Below are positions 29,691 to 37,540 of a stretch of DNA of 64,000 bases, in pieces. The notes under the pieces were generated by a model that made no database searches, had not been told where the DNA came from, and saw nothing but the letters and a program-made list of their open reading frames with translations. Position numbers and translations under genes: made by a program. Position 1 is the stretch's first letter, and each line of letters begins with the position of its first letter. This stretch comes from CALKZN01 sp964633815 (lineage in GTDB: Bacteria; Pseudomonadota; Gammaproteobacteria; Arenicellales; Arenicellaceae), in assembly GCA_964633815.1 (NCBI GenBank), contig CAZWHW010000008.1, positions 10,143 through 74,142 on the forward strand. Direction: 5' to 3'.

Positions 29691-31232
29691 TTACGGTTTA
29701 GCCTTATTCAATAGTAATTGATGTGGTCGCAACCCAAGCACATACAAACTAGCAAAATATGCCCCTCCAGCCAAAACGATCACTTTCACCAGCATAAACA
29801 ACCTAGTCCATAAAGTAGCTGCCAACCACGCATCATCTTGACCTCGAAAAATAATTATCGTGATTGCCATGATCAATATCGCTAACCCAATGCGAAGGCA
29901 AAACAACCACCAGCCTTTTTCAGGTTGATAAATAGATTGGCGCCATAAAGTAAAACCTAATAAAGCTGCATTTAGCCAAGCCGCTAGACTAATTGCTAAA
30001 GCGAGACCTGCATGCTTGAGTGGGCCAATCAAAATCAAACTCAAAACAATATTAAACACAACCGCAAACGCAGCAATCTTAACAGGCGTTTTCGTGTTTT
30101 GACGTGCATAAAACCCTGGAGCAAGCACCTTTATCATCACAAAAGCCAACACCCCAGATGAGTAAGCGATCAAACTCGAGGAAGCTTGCGTTACATCAGA
30201 CGGCTTAAACGCATTGTATTGAAACATCGTGGCAAGCAATGGCACTGCTAACATCGCTAAAGCAACTGCCGCAGGCAAAGCAATCATAACGACCCAGCGC
30301 AACGCCCAATCAATCATGCCAGAATAACTTTCAGCTGTGCCATTTGTGTGTTCTTTGGACAAGCTAGGCAGAACCACAGCGGCAAGAGCAAGACCAAAAA
30401 CGCCCACAGGAAATTCCATCAAACGATCGGAATAATAAAGCCATGAAACACTGCCCGTCACCAAAAATGAAGCCAAAATTGTATTTACTAAGGTATTAAT
30501 TTGCGCCACCGACACACCAAACATAGCTGGCACCATTAATGTAAATACTTTTTTAGTCGCTGGATGTGATTGTATGCTGGGTTTAAGTAAGACACCCTCT
30601 TTTTTTAAGGCTGGCAATTGAAATATAAGCTGCACACAACCAGCTGTTATTACTGCGATTGCCAGAATTTGCGCAATATTACTATCATCATCAATAAAGA
30701 GAAGCATCGCTAAAATCAAACAGATGTTTAGCAGCACAGGTGTTGCCGCTGGCACAGCAAAACGATTCAATGTATTTAATATTGCGCCAGACATTGCCAC
30801 CAATGTAATAAAAAATAGATATGGAAACATAATCCGCAAAGCATCGACTGTCATAGCAAACTTGTCAGGCTCATTAACGAACCCAGGGGCAAACAAACGA
30901 ATCAAAAATGGAGCGCACGCAACCCCTAAAACACTTAATATGAAAACAATTAAACCTAAACGACCCGAAGTTGCGGCAATAAATCGTTTAGCTTCTTGTG
31001 TATTTTGTTCATTTAGCTCTGTGTAAACAGGCACAAATGCTTGAGAAAATGCGCCTTCACCAAAAATACGACGCAAAAAATTTGGGATACGAAAAGCTAC
31101 GAAAAAAGCATCAGAAACAGAGCCACTGCCTAGCACATTAGCCATAATGACATCACGCACCAAACCACTAATGCGAGAAAAAAGCGTCATTAAACTGACG
31201 ACTCCTGTTGATTTGAGCAATTTTAATGACAT
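29691..31232 (-). CDS. murJ: Lipid II flippase MurJ
   Basis: Flips lipid II across the inner membrane for peptidoglycan synthesis. From the ATG at 31232 the protein has 513 residues and many transmembrane helices. Family motifs include LFSRISGLVRDVIMANVLGSG near the N-terminus, FRIPNFLRRIFGEGAFSQAFVPVY and YYSDRLMEFPVGVFG. An upstream in-frame ATG at 31352 would add 40 atypical residues and is unlikely. It is divergent from rpsT, the common arrangement. Confidence 0.95.
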   Translation of the reverse strand: MSLKLLKSTGVVSLMTLFSRISGLVRDVIMANVLGSGSVSDAFFVAFRIPNFLRRIFGEGAFSQAFVPVYTELNEQNTQEAKRFIAATSGRLGLIVFILSVLGVACAPFLIRLFAPGFVNEPDKFAMTVDALRIMFPYLFFITLVAMSGAILNTLNRFAVPAATPVLLNICLILAMLLFIDDDSNIAQILAIAVITAGCVQLIFQLPALKKEGVLLKPSIQSHPATKKVFTLMVPAMFGVSVAQINTLVNTILASFLVTGSVSWLYYSDRLMEFPVGVFGLALAAVVLPSLSKEHTNGTAESYSGMIDWALRWVVMIALPAAVALAMLAVPLLATMFQYNAFKPSDVTQASSSLIAYSSGVLAFVMIKVLAPGFYARQNTKTPVKIAAFAVVFNIVLSLILIGPLKHAGLALAISLAAWLNAALLGFTLWRQSIYQPEKGWWLFCLRIGLAILIMAITIIIFRGQDDAWLAATLWTRLFMLVKVIVLAGGAYFASLYVLGLRPHQLLLNKAKP

Positions 31233-31372
31233 TTTTCGATGATATGTGCTGCTAAATGTTCTTTTTTGTATAACAGATACACGCAGACTATAAACTAATC
31301 CTATAAATTCATCCAAGATTATCATTGCTAATAAAAATAACGATGAATTCAATAAAAAGCGGTTAAAAATGC

Positions 31373-31401
31373 TTGACAGAAAAGGTGGAAATCAGGATAG
31401 T
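31373..31401 (+). promoter_or_regulatory. rpsT promoter with GC-rich discriminator
   Basis: A perfect TTGACA (31373-31378), a 17-bp spacer and GATAGT (31396-31401). The bases after the -10 are AGCGCCCTC, a GC-rich discriminator of the stringently controlled type. Confidence 0.65.
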
Positions 31402-31430
31402 AGCGCCCTCACAAAACGAGGTGACTAAAC

Positions 31431-31691
31431 GTGGCAAATTCTCCACAAGCACGCAAACGTGCAAAACAAAATACAGTTCGTCGTTTACGCAACGCATCAC
31501 AAAAATCAGCAATGCGTACAACGATTAAAAAATTAGTTGCAGCTATTGAAGCTGGCGACAAAGCAATCGCTGCGGATGCTTATAAAGCAGCAGTTTCTGC
31601 AATTGACTCAGCGACGCAAAAAGGCTTGCATCATGCAAACCGTGGAGCTCGACTTAAGTCTCGTTTAAACAAACGCTTGCAAGCTGTGTAA
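31431..31691 (+). CDS. rpsT: 30S ribosomal protein S20
   Basis: An 86-residue basic protein that binds 16S rRNA early in 30S assembly. It has the typical start ANSPQARKRAKQNTVRRLRNAS and end ARLKSRLNKRL. The start codon is GTG, with GAGGTG 7 bases upstream. E. coli rpsT also uses a non-AUG start, which contributes to autoregulation (known). A promoter and a terminator frame it as a monocistronic unit. Confidence 0.97.
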   Translation: MANSPQARKRAKQNTVRRLRNASQKSAMRTTIKKLVAAIEAGDKAIAADAYKAAVSAIDSATQKGLHHANRGARLKSRLNKRLQAV

Positions 31692-31713
31692 TTTTTAACA
31701 GACATTGCTTTTT

Positions 31714-31740
31714 AAAGGAGCCTATTAAGGCTCTTTTTTT
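31714..31740 (+). terminator. rpsT terminator
   Basis: GAGCC (31718-31722) pairs with GGCTC (31729-31733), extended by A-U pairs and followed by seven T residues. It lies 22 bases after the rpsT stop. Confidence 0.85.
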
Positions 31741-31822
31741 ACGCCTACTTTCTGTGGTTTTCTATTTATTTGTAGTCAGAAGATGCAAACTAACTCCTAC
31801 CTTCTTAACTAATACAAAACCT

Positions 31823-32068
31823 TTATTCAAATTCAACTACATCAAAATGTTGATTTTTAACCAAGGCTTGCATTGATTGAATTTCATTTAGAACTAGCTG
31901 ATGCATACCATCATCATTTTTCAGTAAAAAACATTCTTGTCGCAAATCATTTTTCACTACATCTTGCGCCTCGCCTTCAAAAGAACTGCTGTCCTTCATA
32001 TTCAAACGCACTAACATTCGAAAAAGACATGCAATTTCCACATAATCATGAATCTGACAATTGAGCAT
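31823..32068 (-). CDS. rof: Rho-binding antiterminator (Rof)-like protein
   Basis: An 81-residue acidic protein. The pattern C-x(3)-DYVEIAC near the N-terminus, then RLNMKDSSSFEGEAQDVV and a C-terminal strand LVLNEIQSMQAL, matches the layout of E. coli Rof (YaeO), whose opening is a C-x-DYDNLELAC-like segment. Rof binds Rho and blocks its RNA loading. The gene is a single unit facing rpsT, divergent from the CBS gene. The match is by eye and the protein is short, so the call is moderate. Confidence 0.6.
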   Translation of the reverse strand: MLNCQIHDYVEIACLFRMLVRLNMKDSSSFEGEAQDVVKNDLRQECFLLKNDDGMHQLVLNEIQSMQALVKNQHFDVVEFE

Positions 32069-32180
32069 ATTTTCTATTCCTATTTAATCTATATCGCTAC
32101 TTACTAATAATTTAAACACCAATTGAATTTATTGTGTTAACTTTAATGTATAACAAAAAAACATGATTAAGGAGAAAAAC

Positions 32181-32594
32181 ATGGCTAAAAAAACTGTTCG
32201 TACAATTATGAAATCTACACATTTGTGCTTAAGACCAAAAATGGATTTAACAATGGTTAGTAACCATTTAAGCAAACATAATTTATCAGGTGCGCCAGTA
32301 ACTGATGAAAACAACAATCCAATTGGCTTCGTATCGGAATATGACTGTCTTGAACAGCTTCTACAAAGCACTTATTACTGTGACAACACTGCTTTAGCTC
32401 AAGATGTTATGTCTACTAAACTTATTTCAACATCCCCAGGACTCGCATTAATTGACGTTGCATCACAAATGAATAACAACAAAGTCAATGTTGCCCCTGT
32501 TATTGAAAACGGCAAAGTTATTGGGGTAATTTCTCGTGGCGATATTATGCGTGAATTAGTTAAAGAACTTGCAGCATGCAAAGTGCCCGTGTGA
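32181..32594 (+). CDS. Tandem CBS-domain protein
   Basis: A 137-residue stand-alone CBS pair. The two repeats contain the usual GAPVTDENNNPIGFVSEYDCL and VAPVIENGKVIGVISRGDIMREL strands. Such proteins sense adenine nucleotides or similar ligands; the target is unknown. The start at 32181 is fixed by AAGGAG 7 bases before it. An in-frame ATG at 32163 lies upstream of that ribosome binding site and is unlikely. Confidence 0.85.
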   Translation: MAKKTVRTIMKSTHLCLRPKMDLTMVSNHLSKHNLSGAPVTDENNNPIGFVSEYDCLEQLLQSTYYCDNTALAQDVMSTKLISTSPGLALIDVASQMNNNKVNVAPVIENGKVIGVISRGDIMRELVKELAACKVPV

Positions 32595-32629
32595 ATACAC
32601 TTTCTTTTTATATAAGACACTAAAGCTAT

Positions 32630-33193
32630 TTAATCTGCGACCTTATCTAAACAAGAAGCATCAATATCTTTATTAATATAAGCCATACCTAAGGTGTTCA
32701 AATACTCCATACGATTTGCATTCATTAAATCTATTTCGGGAAAACCAAGGTCATTCGCCTCAAAAATTCCGCCCAGATAGGCCATATAGTTTTCTCCTTC
32801 TTTAGTGAGCAATATACTAGCCGCACCAACATCTGGCTTAACTTGAGCATTTAGCTGTTTTGGCAATGTTACTGCAAACACTACGGCTCGTCCTTCATCT
32901 GCAAAACGAGCACTACGGTTTTTGACTGTTTGCTCTGCCCAATAAAAAGCGAGTTGCTTGCTTTGCGTCAAAAAAACAGGCTCAATTATCTCAGCATGTC
33001 TATCACCTATGGTTGTCATGGTCTTTTTGACTGCCTCATTGAATTCTTTATCACCAGAACGCAACAACCCTTGCGCACAGATTGAATCAACTAATGTTGA
33101 TGAGGTTCCGTGATACCAAACATCGCTAATTGTAAAACCTTGCTTAGTTAATAATGCTTGGGAATCTTGAAGAAAAGTTGGCGCTTTTATCAT
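32630..33193 (-). CDS. Uncharacterised protein, possible ADP-ribosyltransferase (PARP-like) fold
   Basis: A 187-residue protein I do not recognise as a named family. WYHGTSSTLVDSICAQGLL (His28) followed by VFLTQSKQLAFYWAEQ (Tyr84) and AVVFAVTLP resembles the H-Y core of PARP/ART folds; a third catalytic residue is not certain. I start it at the ATG at 33193. A longer 291-codon frame exists only because it reads through 100 N. If the two copies of the 55-bp flank are merged, an in-frame TAG stands 12 codons upstream of this ATG. A 17-bp palindrome lies just before the start and a heptamer array further upstream. Confidence 0.5.
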   Translation of the reverse strand: MIKAPTFLQDSQALLTKQGFTISDVWYHGTSSTLVDSICAQGLLRSGDKEFNEAVKKTMTTIGDRHAEIIEPVFLTQSKQLAFYWAEQTVKNRSARFADEGRAVVFAVTLPKQLNAQVKPDVGAASILLTKEGENYMAYLGGIFEANDLGFPEIDLMNANRMEYLNTLGMAYINKDIDASCLDKVAD

Positions 33194-33226
33194 GTCTTTG
33201 TAATTTCCACAGTGGAAATAATGAAA
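33172..33226. repeat. 55-bp direct repeat, left copy at the scaffold gap
   Basis: The 55 bases directly before the N run are identical to the 55 bases directly after it (33327-33381). This is the pattern left when two contigs that overlap by one k-mer are joined as if separated. Confidence 0.95.
33203..33219. promoter_or_regulatory. Palindrome ATTTCCACAGTGGAAAT
   Basis: A perfect palindrome with 8-bp arms and one central base, ending 10 bases upstream of the ATG at 33193. It could be an operator. The copy at 33358-33374 belongs to the duplicated contig end and may not be real. Confidence 0.5.
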
Positions 33227-33326
33227 NNNNNNNNNNNNNNNNNNNNNNNNNNNNNNNNNNNNNNNNNNNNNNNNNNNNNNNNNNNNNNNNNNNNNNNNNN
33301 NNNNNNNNNNNNNNNNNNNNNNNNNN
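33227..33326. other. Assembly gap of 100 N
   Basis: Exactly 100 undetermined bases, the conventional length for a gap of unknown size. It is probably closable by collapsing the flanking 55-bp repeat. The region 33194-33592 otherwise holds only repeats, the palindrome and the aceA terminator. Confidence 0.99.
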
Positions 33327-33381
33327 GAAAAGTTGGCGCTTTTATCATGTCTTTGTAATTTCCACAGTGGAAATAATGAAA
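33327..33381. repeat. 55-bp direct repeat, right copy at the scaffold gap
   Basis: Identical to 33172-33226. It starts on the first base after the N run. Confidence 0.95.
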
Positions 33382-33382
33382 C

Positions 33383-33431
33383 TAGGAAATAGAAAATAGA
33401 AAATAGAAAATAGAAAATAGAAAATAGAAAA
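33383..33431. repeat. Heptamer tandem array TAGAAAA x6 plus one variant
   Basis: One TAGGAAA unit (33383-33389) is followed by six perfect TAGAAAA units (33390-33431). It lies upstream of the uncharacterised gene at 32630-33193 and next to the assembly break. Such an array can change copy number by slippage. Confidence 0.9.
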
Positions 33432-33528
33432 AAAGTTTTTATCCTTATATCGAAATGTAATTCTCGATTCTTTTCCTGCTGAACTGAAATAGGCATTTTA
33501 AACACTCAAATTGATAAAAAAATTTCAT

Positions 33529-33561
33529 AAAAAAGGTGCCCCTTAACAAGAGGCGACCTTT
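33529..33561 (-). terminator. aceA terminator
   Basis: On the minus strand AAAGGT (33556-33561) pairs with ACCTTT (33532-33537), with further GC pairs inside an internal mismatch and a run of six T residues after the stem. It lies about 30 bases after the aceA stop. Confidence 0.65.
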
Positions 33562-33592
33562 CAATCTCTATGCTTTTCTTTCTTAATAACAC

Positions 33593-35188
33593 TTAACTAA
33601 ACTGGTTAGATGTATTTTTCACACCACCAGCTTTCAAAGCGTTTTCACCTGCAAAGTATTCTTTATGATCATCACCCATATCTGAACCTGACATATTTTG
33701 ATGCTTAACACAGGCGATACCTTCCCGAATTTCTTTACGTTGAACGCCCTTAACATAGCCCAACATACCTGCCTCACCAAAGTACTCTTTAGCAAGATTA
33801 TCAACAGACAATGCCGTTGTATGATACGTCGGCAATGTAATCAAGTGATGGAATACATTTGCTTCACGCGATGTGTCTGCTTGGAAGGTACGAGTGCGAT
33901 CATCAGCTACCGCAGACAATTCCGAATCATCATATTTAGCATTCATTAGATCATTTCGATCATATGCAGAAACATCTTTACCTTCTTCAAGCCATGCATC
34001 ATAAGTTTGTTGACGGAAATTTAAAGTCCAGTTGAATGATGGCGAATTATTATAGACAAGCTTCGCATCTGGGTGTACTTCACGAACTCCATCCATCATA
34101 TCTTTAATTTCATGAATAGTTGGAACCGCAGTTTCAATCCACAGAAGATCAGCACCCGCATTAAGCGCCTCGATACAGTCAAATACGCAACGCTCGTGGC
34201 CTGTACCTTCACGGAATTGATATAAACCAGAAGGTAAGCGTTTCGGACGAACAAGCTTGCCATCACGGTTTAAACACACATCACCTTCCGCCATGTCAGC
34301 AACATCAATTTCTTCAACATCCAAGAAAGAGTTATACACATCACCTTGGTCACCTGGCTCTTTAACAACCGCAATTTCTTTCGTTAGACCTGCACCTTCA
34401 GAGTCGGTACGAGCTACGATAATGCCGTTATCAACACCCAACTCTAAGAATGCATAACGCAAAGCACGTAGTTTTGCATGAAAATCGGCATGCGGCACAG
34501 TCACTTTGCCATCTTGATGACCACATTGCTTTTCATCGGCAACTTGGTTTTCGATTTGCAGCGCACAAGCACCGGCTTCAATCATTTGTTTCGCCATTAA
34601 GTAAGTAGCTTCAGCATTACCAAAACCGGCATCAATGTCAGCAATAATTGGTACAACATGTGTTTGATGGTTATCAATCTCATTTTGAATACGCTTTTCT
34701 TTAACAGCATCACCTTCTTCACGCGCCTTATCCAATTCACGGAAAAGACCACCAAGTTCTCGAGCATCAGCTTGGCGTAGAAATGTGTAAAGCTCCTCGA
34801 CAAGAGAAGCAACCGTTGTTTTCTCATGCATAGATTGGTCTGGCAAAGGACCAAATTCAGAACGTAATGCAGCAACCATCCAACCTGATAGGTATAAGTA
34901 TTTTCGTTCAGTTGTACCAAAATGTTTTTTAATAGAAATAAGTTTTTGTTGGCCAACGAAACCATGCCAGCAGCCTAGTGACTGAGTGTATTTCGTTTTA
35001 TCTTTATCGAACTCCGCCATATCAGCACGCATAATATTTGCTGTGTATTGGGCAATTTCTAAGCCAGTTTTAAACTTATTTTGAGCACGCATACGTGCTG
35101 CACTTTCAGGATTAATCGCATCCCAAGAAGTGCCGTTCTGAGCGCATACACCAGCGATGGAGTTAATTTCTTTTGTATAATCATTCAT
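33593..35188 (-). CDS. aceA: Isocitrate lyase
   Basis: Cleaves isocitrate to glyoxylate and succinate, the first step of the glyoxylate shunt. The 531 residues match the long Pseudomonas-type isocitrate lyase rather than the 434-residue E. coli form. The active-site segment reads KQCGHQDGKVTVP, with Cys in the KxCGH signature, and DIDAGFGNAEATY is upstream. It follows glcB by 41 bases, so the two are probably one transcript. It supports growth on acetyl-CoA from acetate, fatty acids or, in this genome, C2 sulfonates. Confidence 0.96.
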   Translation of the reverse strand: MNDYTKEINSIAGVCAQNGTSWDAINPESAARMRAQNKFKTGLEIAQYTANIMRADMAEFDKDKTKYTQSLGCWHGFVGQQKLISIKKHFGTTERKYLYLSGWMVAALRSEFGPLPDQSMHEKTTVASLVEELYTFLRQADARELGGLFRELDKAREEGDAVKEKRIQNEIDNHQTHVVPIIADIDAGFGNAEATYLMAKQMIEAGACALQIENQVADEKQCGHQDGKVTVPHADFHAKLRALRYAFLELGVDNGIIVARTDSEGAGLTKEIAVVKEPGDQGDVYNSFLDVEEIDVADMAEGDVCLNRDGKLVRPKRLPSGLYQFREGTGHERCVFDCIEALNAGADLLWIETAVPTIHEIKDMMDGVREVHPDAKLVYNNSPSFNWTLNFRQQTYDAWLEEGKDVSAYDRNDLMNAKYDDSELSAVADDRTRTFQADTSREANVFHHLITLPTYHTTALSVDNLAKEYFGEAGMLGYVKGVQRKEIREGIACVKHQNMSGSDMGDDHKEYFAGENALKAGGVKNTSNQFS

Positions 35189-35229
35189 AGTTAAATCTCT
35201 TACTTAAAAATTAAAGGGAATTATTTTGT

Positions 35230-37410
35230 TTATTGCGATTTTTTGACCAATCGATAACCATGCAACAATGGTTCGGTATAACCACTTGGTTGATCGCAAC
35301 CAAGAAAAATCAGATCTTTTGCTGCTTGAAAGGCAATGCTCTGAGCAGTATTTGGTGCCATCTTTTCATAGCTTTCATCGTTCGCATTTTGTTCATCAAC
35401 GACAACAGCCATACGTTCCATCACTTCTAACACTTGCTCTTGGGTACAAATCTTGTGATGCAACCAATTGGCTATATGCTGGCTTGAAATCCTTAATGTG
35501 GCACGATCTTCCATCAAACCAACATGGTTAATATCCGGCACTTTTGAACAACCAATACCTTGATCGATCCAACGAACAACATAGCCCAAAATACCTTGAA
35601 CATTGTTTTCTAACTCTTTCTCAATCGCCTCTTTGCTGAGTTCACGATCTAACATAAGCGGAACTGTTAAAATATCATTCAGCTCGGCACGATCACGGTT
35701 TATCAAATGTTGCTGCTCAGAAAAAACGTCCACTTCGTGATAATGCAATGCATGTAAAGTTGCTCCAGTTGGAGAAGGAACCCACGCGGTGTTAGCACCA
35801 GATAATGGATGCGCCTTTTTTTGCTTCATCATTTCAGCCATTTCATCAGGTTTTGGCCACATGCCTTTACCAATTTGTGCCCTTCCTGATAGTCCACAAG
35901 CCAGGCCAATATCAACATTCCAGTTTTCATAGGCAGCAATCCATGGTTCTGCTTTGATTTCTTCTTTTGGCAAAAATGGTCCTGCTTGCATGCTGGTATG
36001 AATTTCGTCACCGGTACGATCAAGGAATCCAGTGTTAATGAACACACAACGCGTTTTCGCTGCGCGAATACATTCTTTTAAATTCACTGTCGTACGGCGC
36101 TCCTCATCCATGATGCCAATCTTGATCGTATTTTCTTGCAGCCCTAACAACTGTTCTACTCTGCTAAACAAATCACAACTAAATTGAACTTCTTCTGGTC
36201 CATGCATTTTGGGTTTTACAATATAAATGCTGCCCGTTTCACTGTTTTGAACGCATCTTTTAGGGTTATCCTGCAAATCAATAGATCCAATTAATGAAGT
36301 GAAAATTCCATCTAAAATTCCTTCAGGGATCGGCCTACCTTGATTATCTTTAATCGTATCAATTGTCATCAAATGACCGACATTACGAATAAACATCAAA
36401 CTTCGACGACGCAATGTTAGCTCACCACCAACTGGGGTGTTATAGACATCGTCTCTTTTCATGTTACGAATAACTCTCTTGTCGCCTTTCATGAATGATT
36501 CTGACAACTCACCAGTCATTAAACCCAACCAGTTGCGATAGACTTCAATTTTATCTTCACTATCTACCGCAGCAATTGAATCCTCACAATCCATAATTGT
36601 AGTGATAGCTGATTCGATATAGATATCACATACATTGGCAATATCCTTTTTAGCAATTCCGCAATTTGGTGAAATATGAATTTCAATTTTCAAACCATGA
36701 TGAGTAAATACTAGTTCTAATGGTTCAGTTTTAGAGCCGTTATATGCAATAAACTGAGCCGGGTTTTTTAAGCCTACATATGTGCCATCTTTAAGAACAG
36801 CAGCCAAGCTTTGGTAATAAATTTGATATAGGGTGACATCATGATGTGAAGCACCTTCATCTAAAGGAATCGCTTTATCTAAGAAGTCTCGTGAAAAACG
36901 GATGACTTCTTGACCGCGTAATTCATTGTACTGCTCAGTTGGCCTTAGCTTGCCTTTTTTAGGGATCACATCTGAACCATATAAAGCGTCATATAAACTG
37001 CTCCAACGCGCATTCACAGCATTCAACGCAAAACGAGCATTTTTTACCGGCACAACCAACTGCGGGCCTGCCATCGTGGCTATTTCAGCATCTACATTTT
37101 CTGTTTCTACAGAAAAATCTTCACCCTCTTCGACTAAATATCCAATTTCTTTAAGAAATGATTTATATGGAGCAAGGTTGTCTTTTTCATATAGATTTGA
37201 CTGATGCCATTGATCAATATGCTTTTGTATTTTTTCACGTTTTTCCAACAACACTTGATTTTTCGGCATCAAATCACTGAGCAAAGCTTGGACTTCAAAC
37301 CAAAATTTTTGTGAATCTAAAGTGGTTAATGGTAAAACTTCCTCATCAATAAATTCTCGAAAGTTACTATTAATCTGCATATCAAATTTTGGTTTCATCT
37401 CTGCATTCAT
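35230..37410 (-). CDS. glcB: Malate synthase G
   Basis: Condenses glyoxylate with acetyl-CoA to malate. From the ATG at 37410 the protein has 726 residues, the normal size of the monomeric G isoform (E. coli GlcB has 723). GAGGTG lies 8 bases upstream and fixes this start; a further in-frame ATG at 37455 has no such site. Motifs include IMDCEDSIAAVDSEDK, GEIHTSM-type residues in TGDEIHTSMQAG and the C-terminal SCSK-like region in GIGCSKVPDI. The gene is divergent from its probable regulator at 37541. Confidence 0.96.
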   Translation of the reverse strand: MNAEMKPKFDMQINSNFREFIDEEVLPLTTLDSQKFWFEVQALLSDLMPKNQVLLEKREKIQKHIDQWHQSNLYEKDNLAPYKSFLKEIGYLVEEGEDFSVETENVDAEIATMAGPQLVVPVKNARFALNAVNARWSSLYDALYGSDVIPKKGKLRPTEQYNELRGQEVIRFSRDFLDKAIPLDEGASHHDVTLYQIYYQSLAAVLKDGTYVGLKNPAQFIAYNGSKTEPLELVFTHHGLKIEIHISPNCGIAKKDIANVCDIYIESAITTIMDCEDSIAAVDSEDKIEVYRNWLGLMTGELSESFMKGDKRVIRNMKRDDVYNTPVGGELTLRRRSLMFIRNVGHLMTIDTIKDNQGRPIPEGILDGIFTSLIGSIDLQDNPKRCVQNSETGSIYIVKPKMHGPEEVQFSCDLFSRVEQLLGLQENTIKIGIMDEERRTTVNLKECIRAAKTRCVFINTGFLDRTGDEIHTSMQAGPFLPKEEIKAEPWIAAYENWNVDIGLACGLSGRAQIGKGMWPKPDEMAEMMKQKKAHPLSGANTAWVPSPTGATLHALHYHEVDVFSEQQHLINRDRAELNDILTVPLMLDRELSKEAIEKELENNVQGILGYVVRWIDQGIGCSKVPDINHVGLMEDRATLRISSQHIANWLHHKICTQEQVLEVMERMAVVVDEQNANDESYEKMAPNTAQSIAFQAAKDLIFLGCDQPSGYTEPLLHGYRLVKKSQ

Positions 37411-37502
37411 GACTTTCACCTCTACGTTAAAATAATTCGAATCAAGCCTTCTCAAAACATGACTTTCTCTTTGATTAGCATTCTAGTGCAAAAAAATATA
37501 TA

Positions 37503-37539
37503 ATTTTACAAATAGAATTTCACAATGTTAATTTCACAA
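37503..37539. promoter_or_regulatory. Three direct repeats with 14-bp period before the glyoxylate-locus regulator
   Basis: ATTTTACAA (37503-37511), ATTTCACAA (37517-37525) and ATTTCACAA (37531-37539) are spaced exactly 14 bp apart. The last ends one base before the start codon. They are placed to act as an autoregulatory operator in the glcB-regulator intergenic region. Confidence 0.6.
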
Positions 37540-37540
37540 A

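Noticed and set aside
32630..33505. A 291-codon open frame across the scaffold gap
   Set aside because: It is open only because it reads 100 N. Merging the duplicated 55-mer puts a TAG in frame just upstream of the ATG at 33193.
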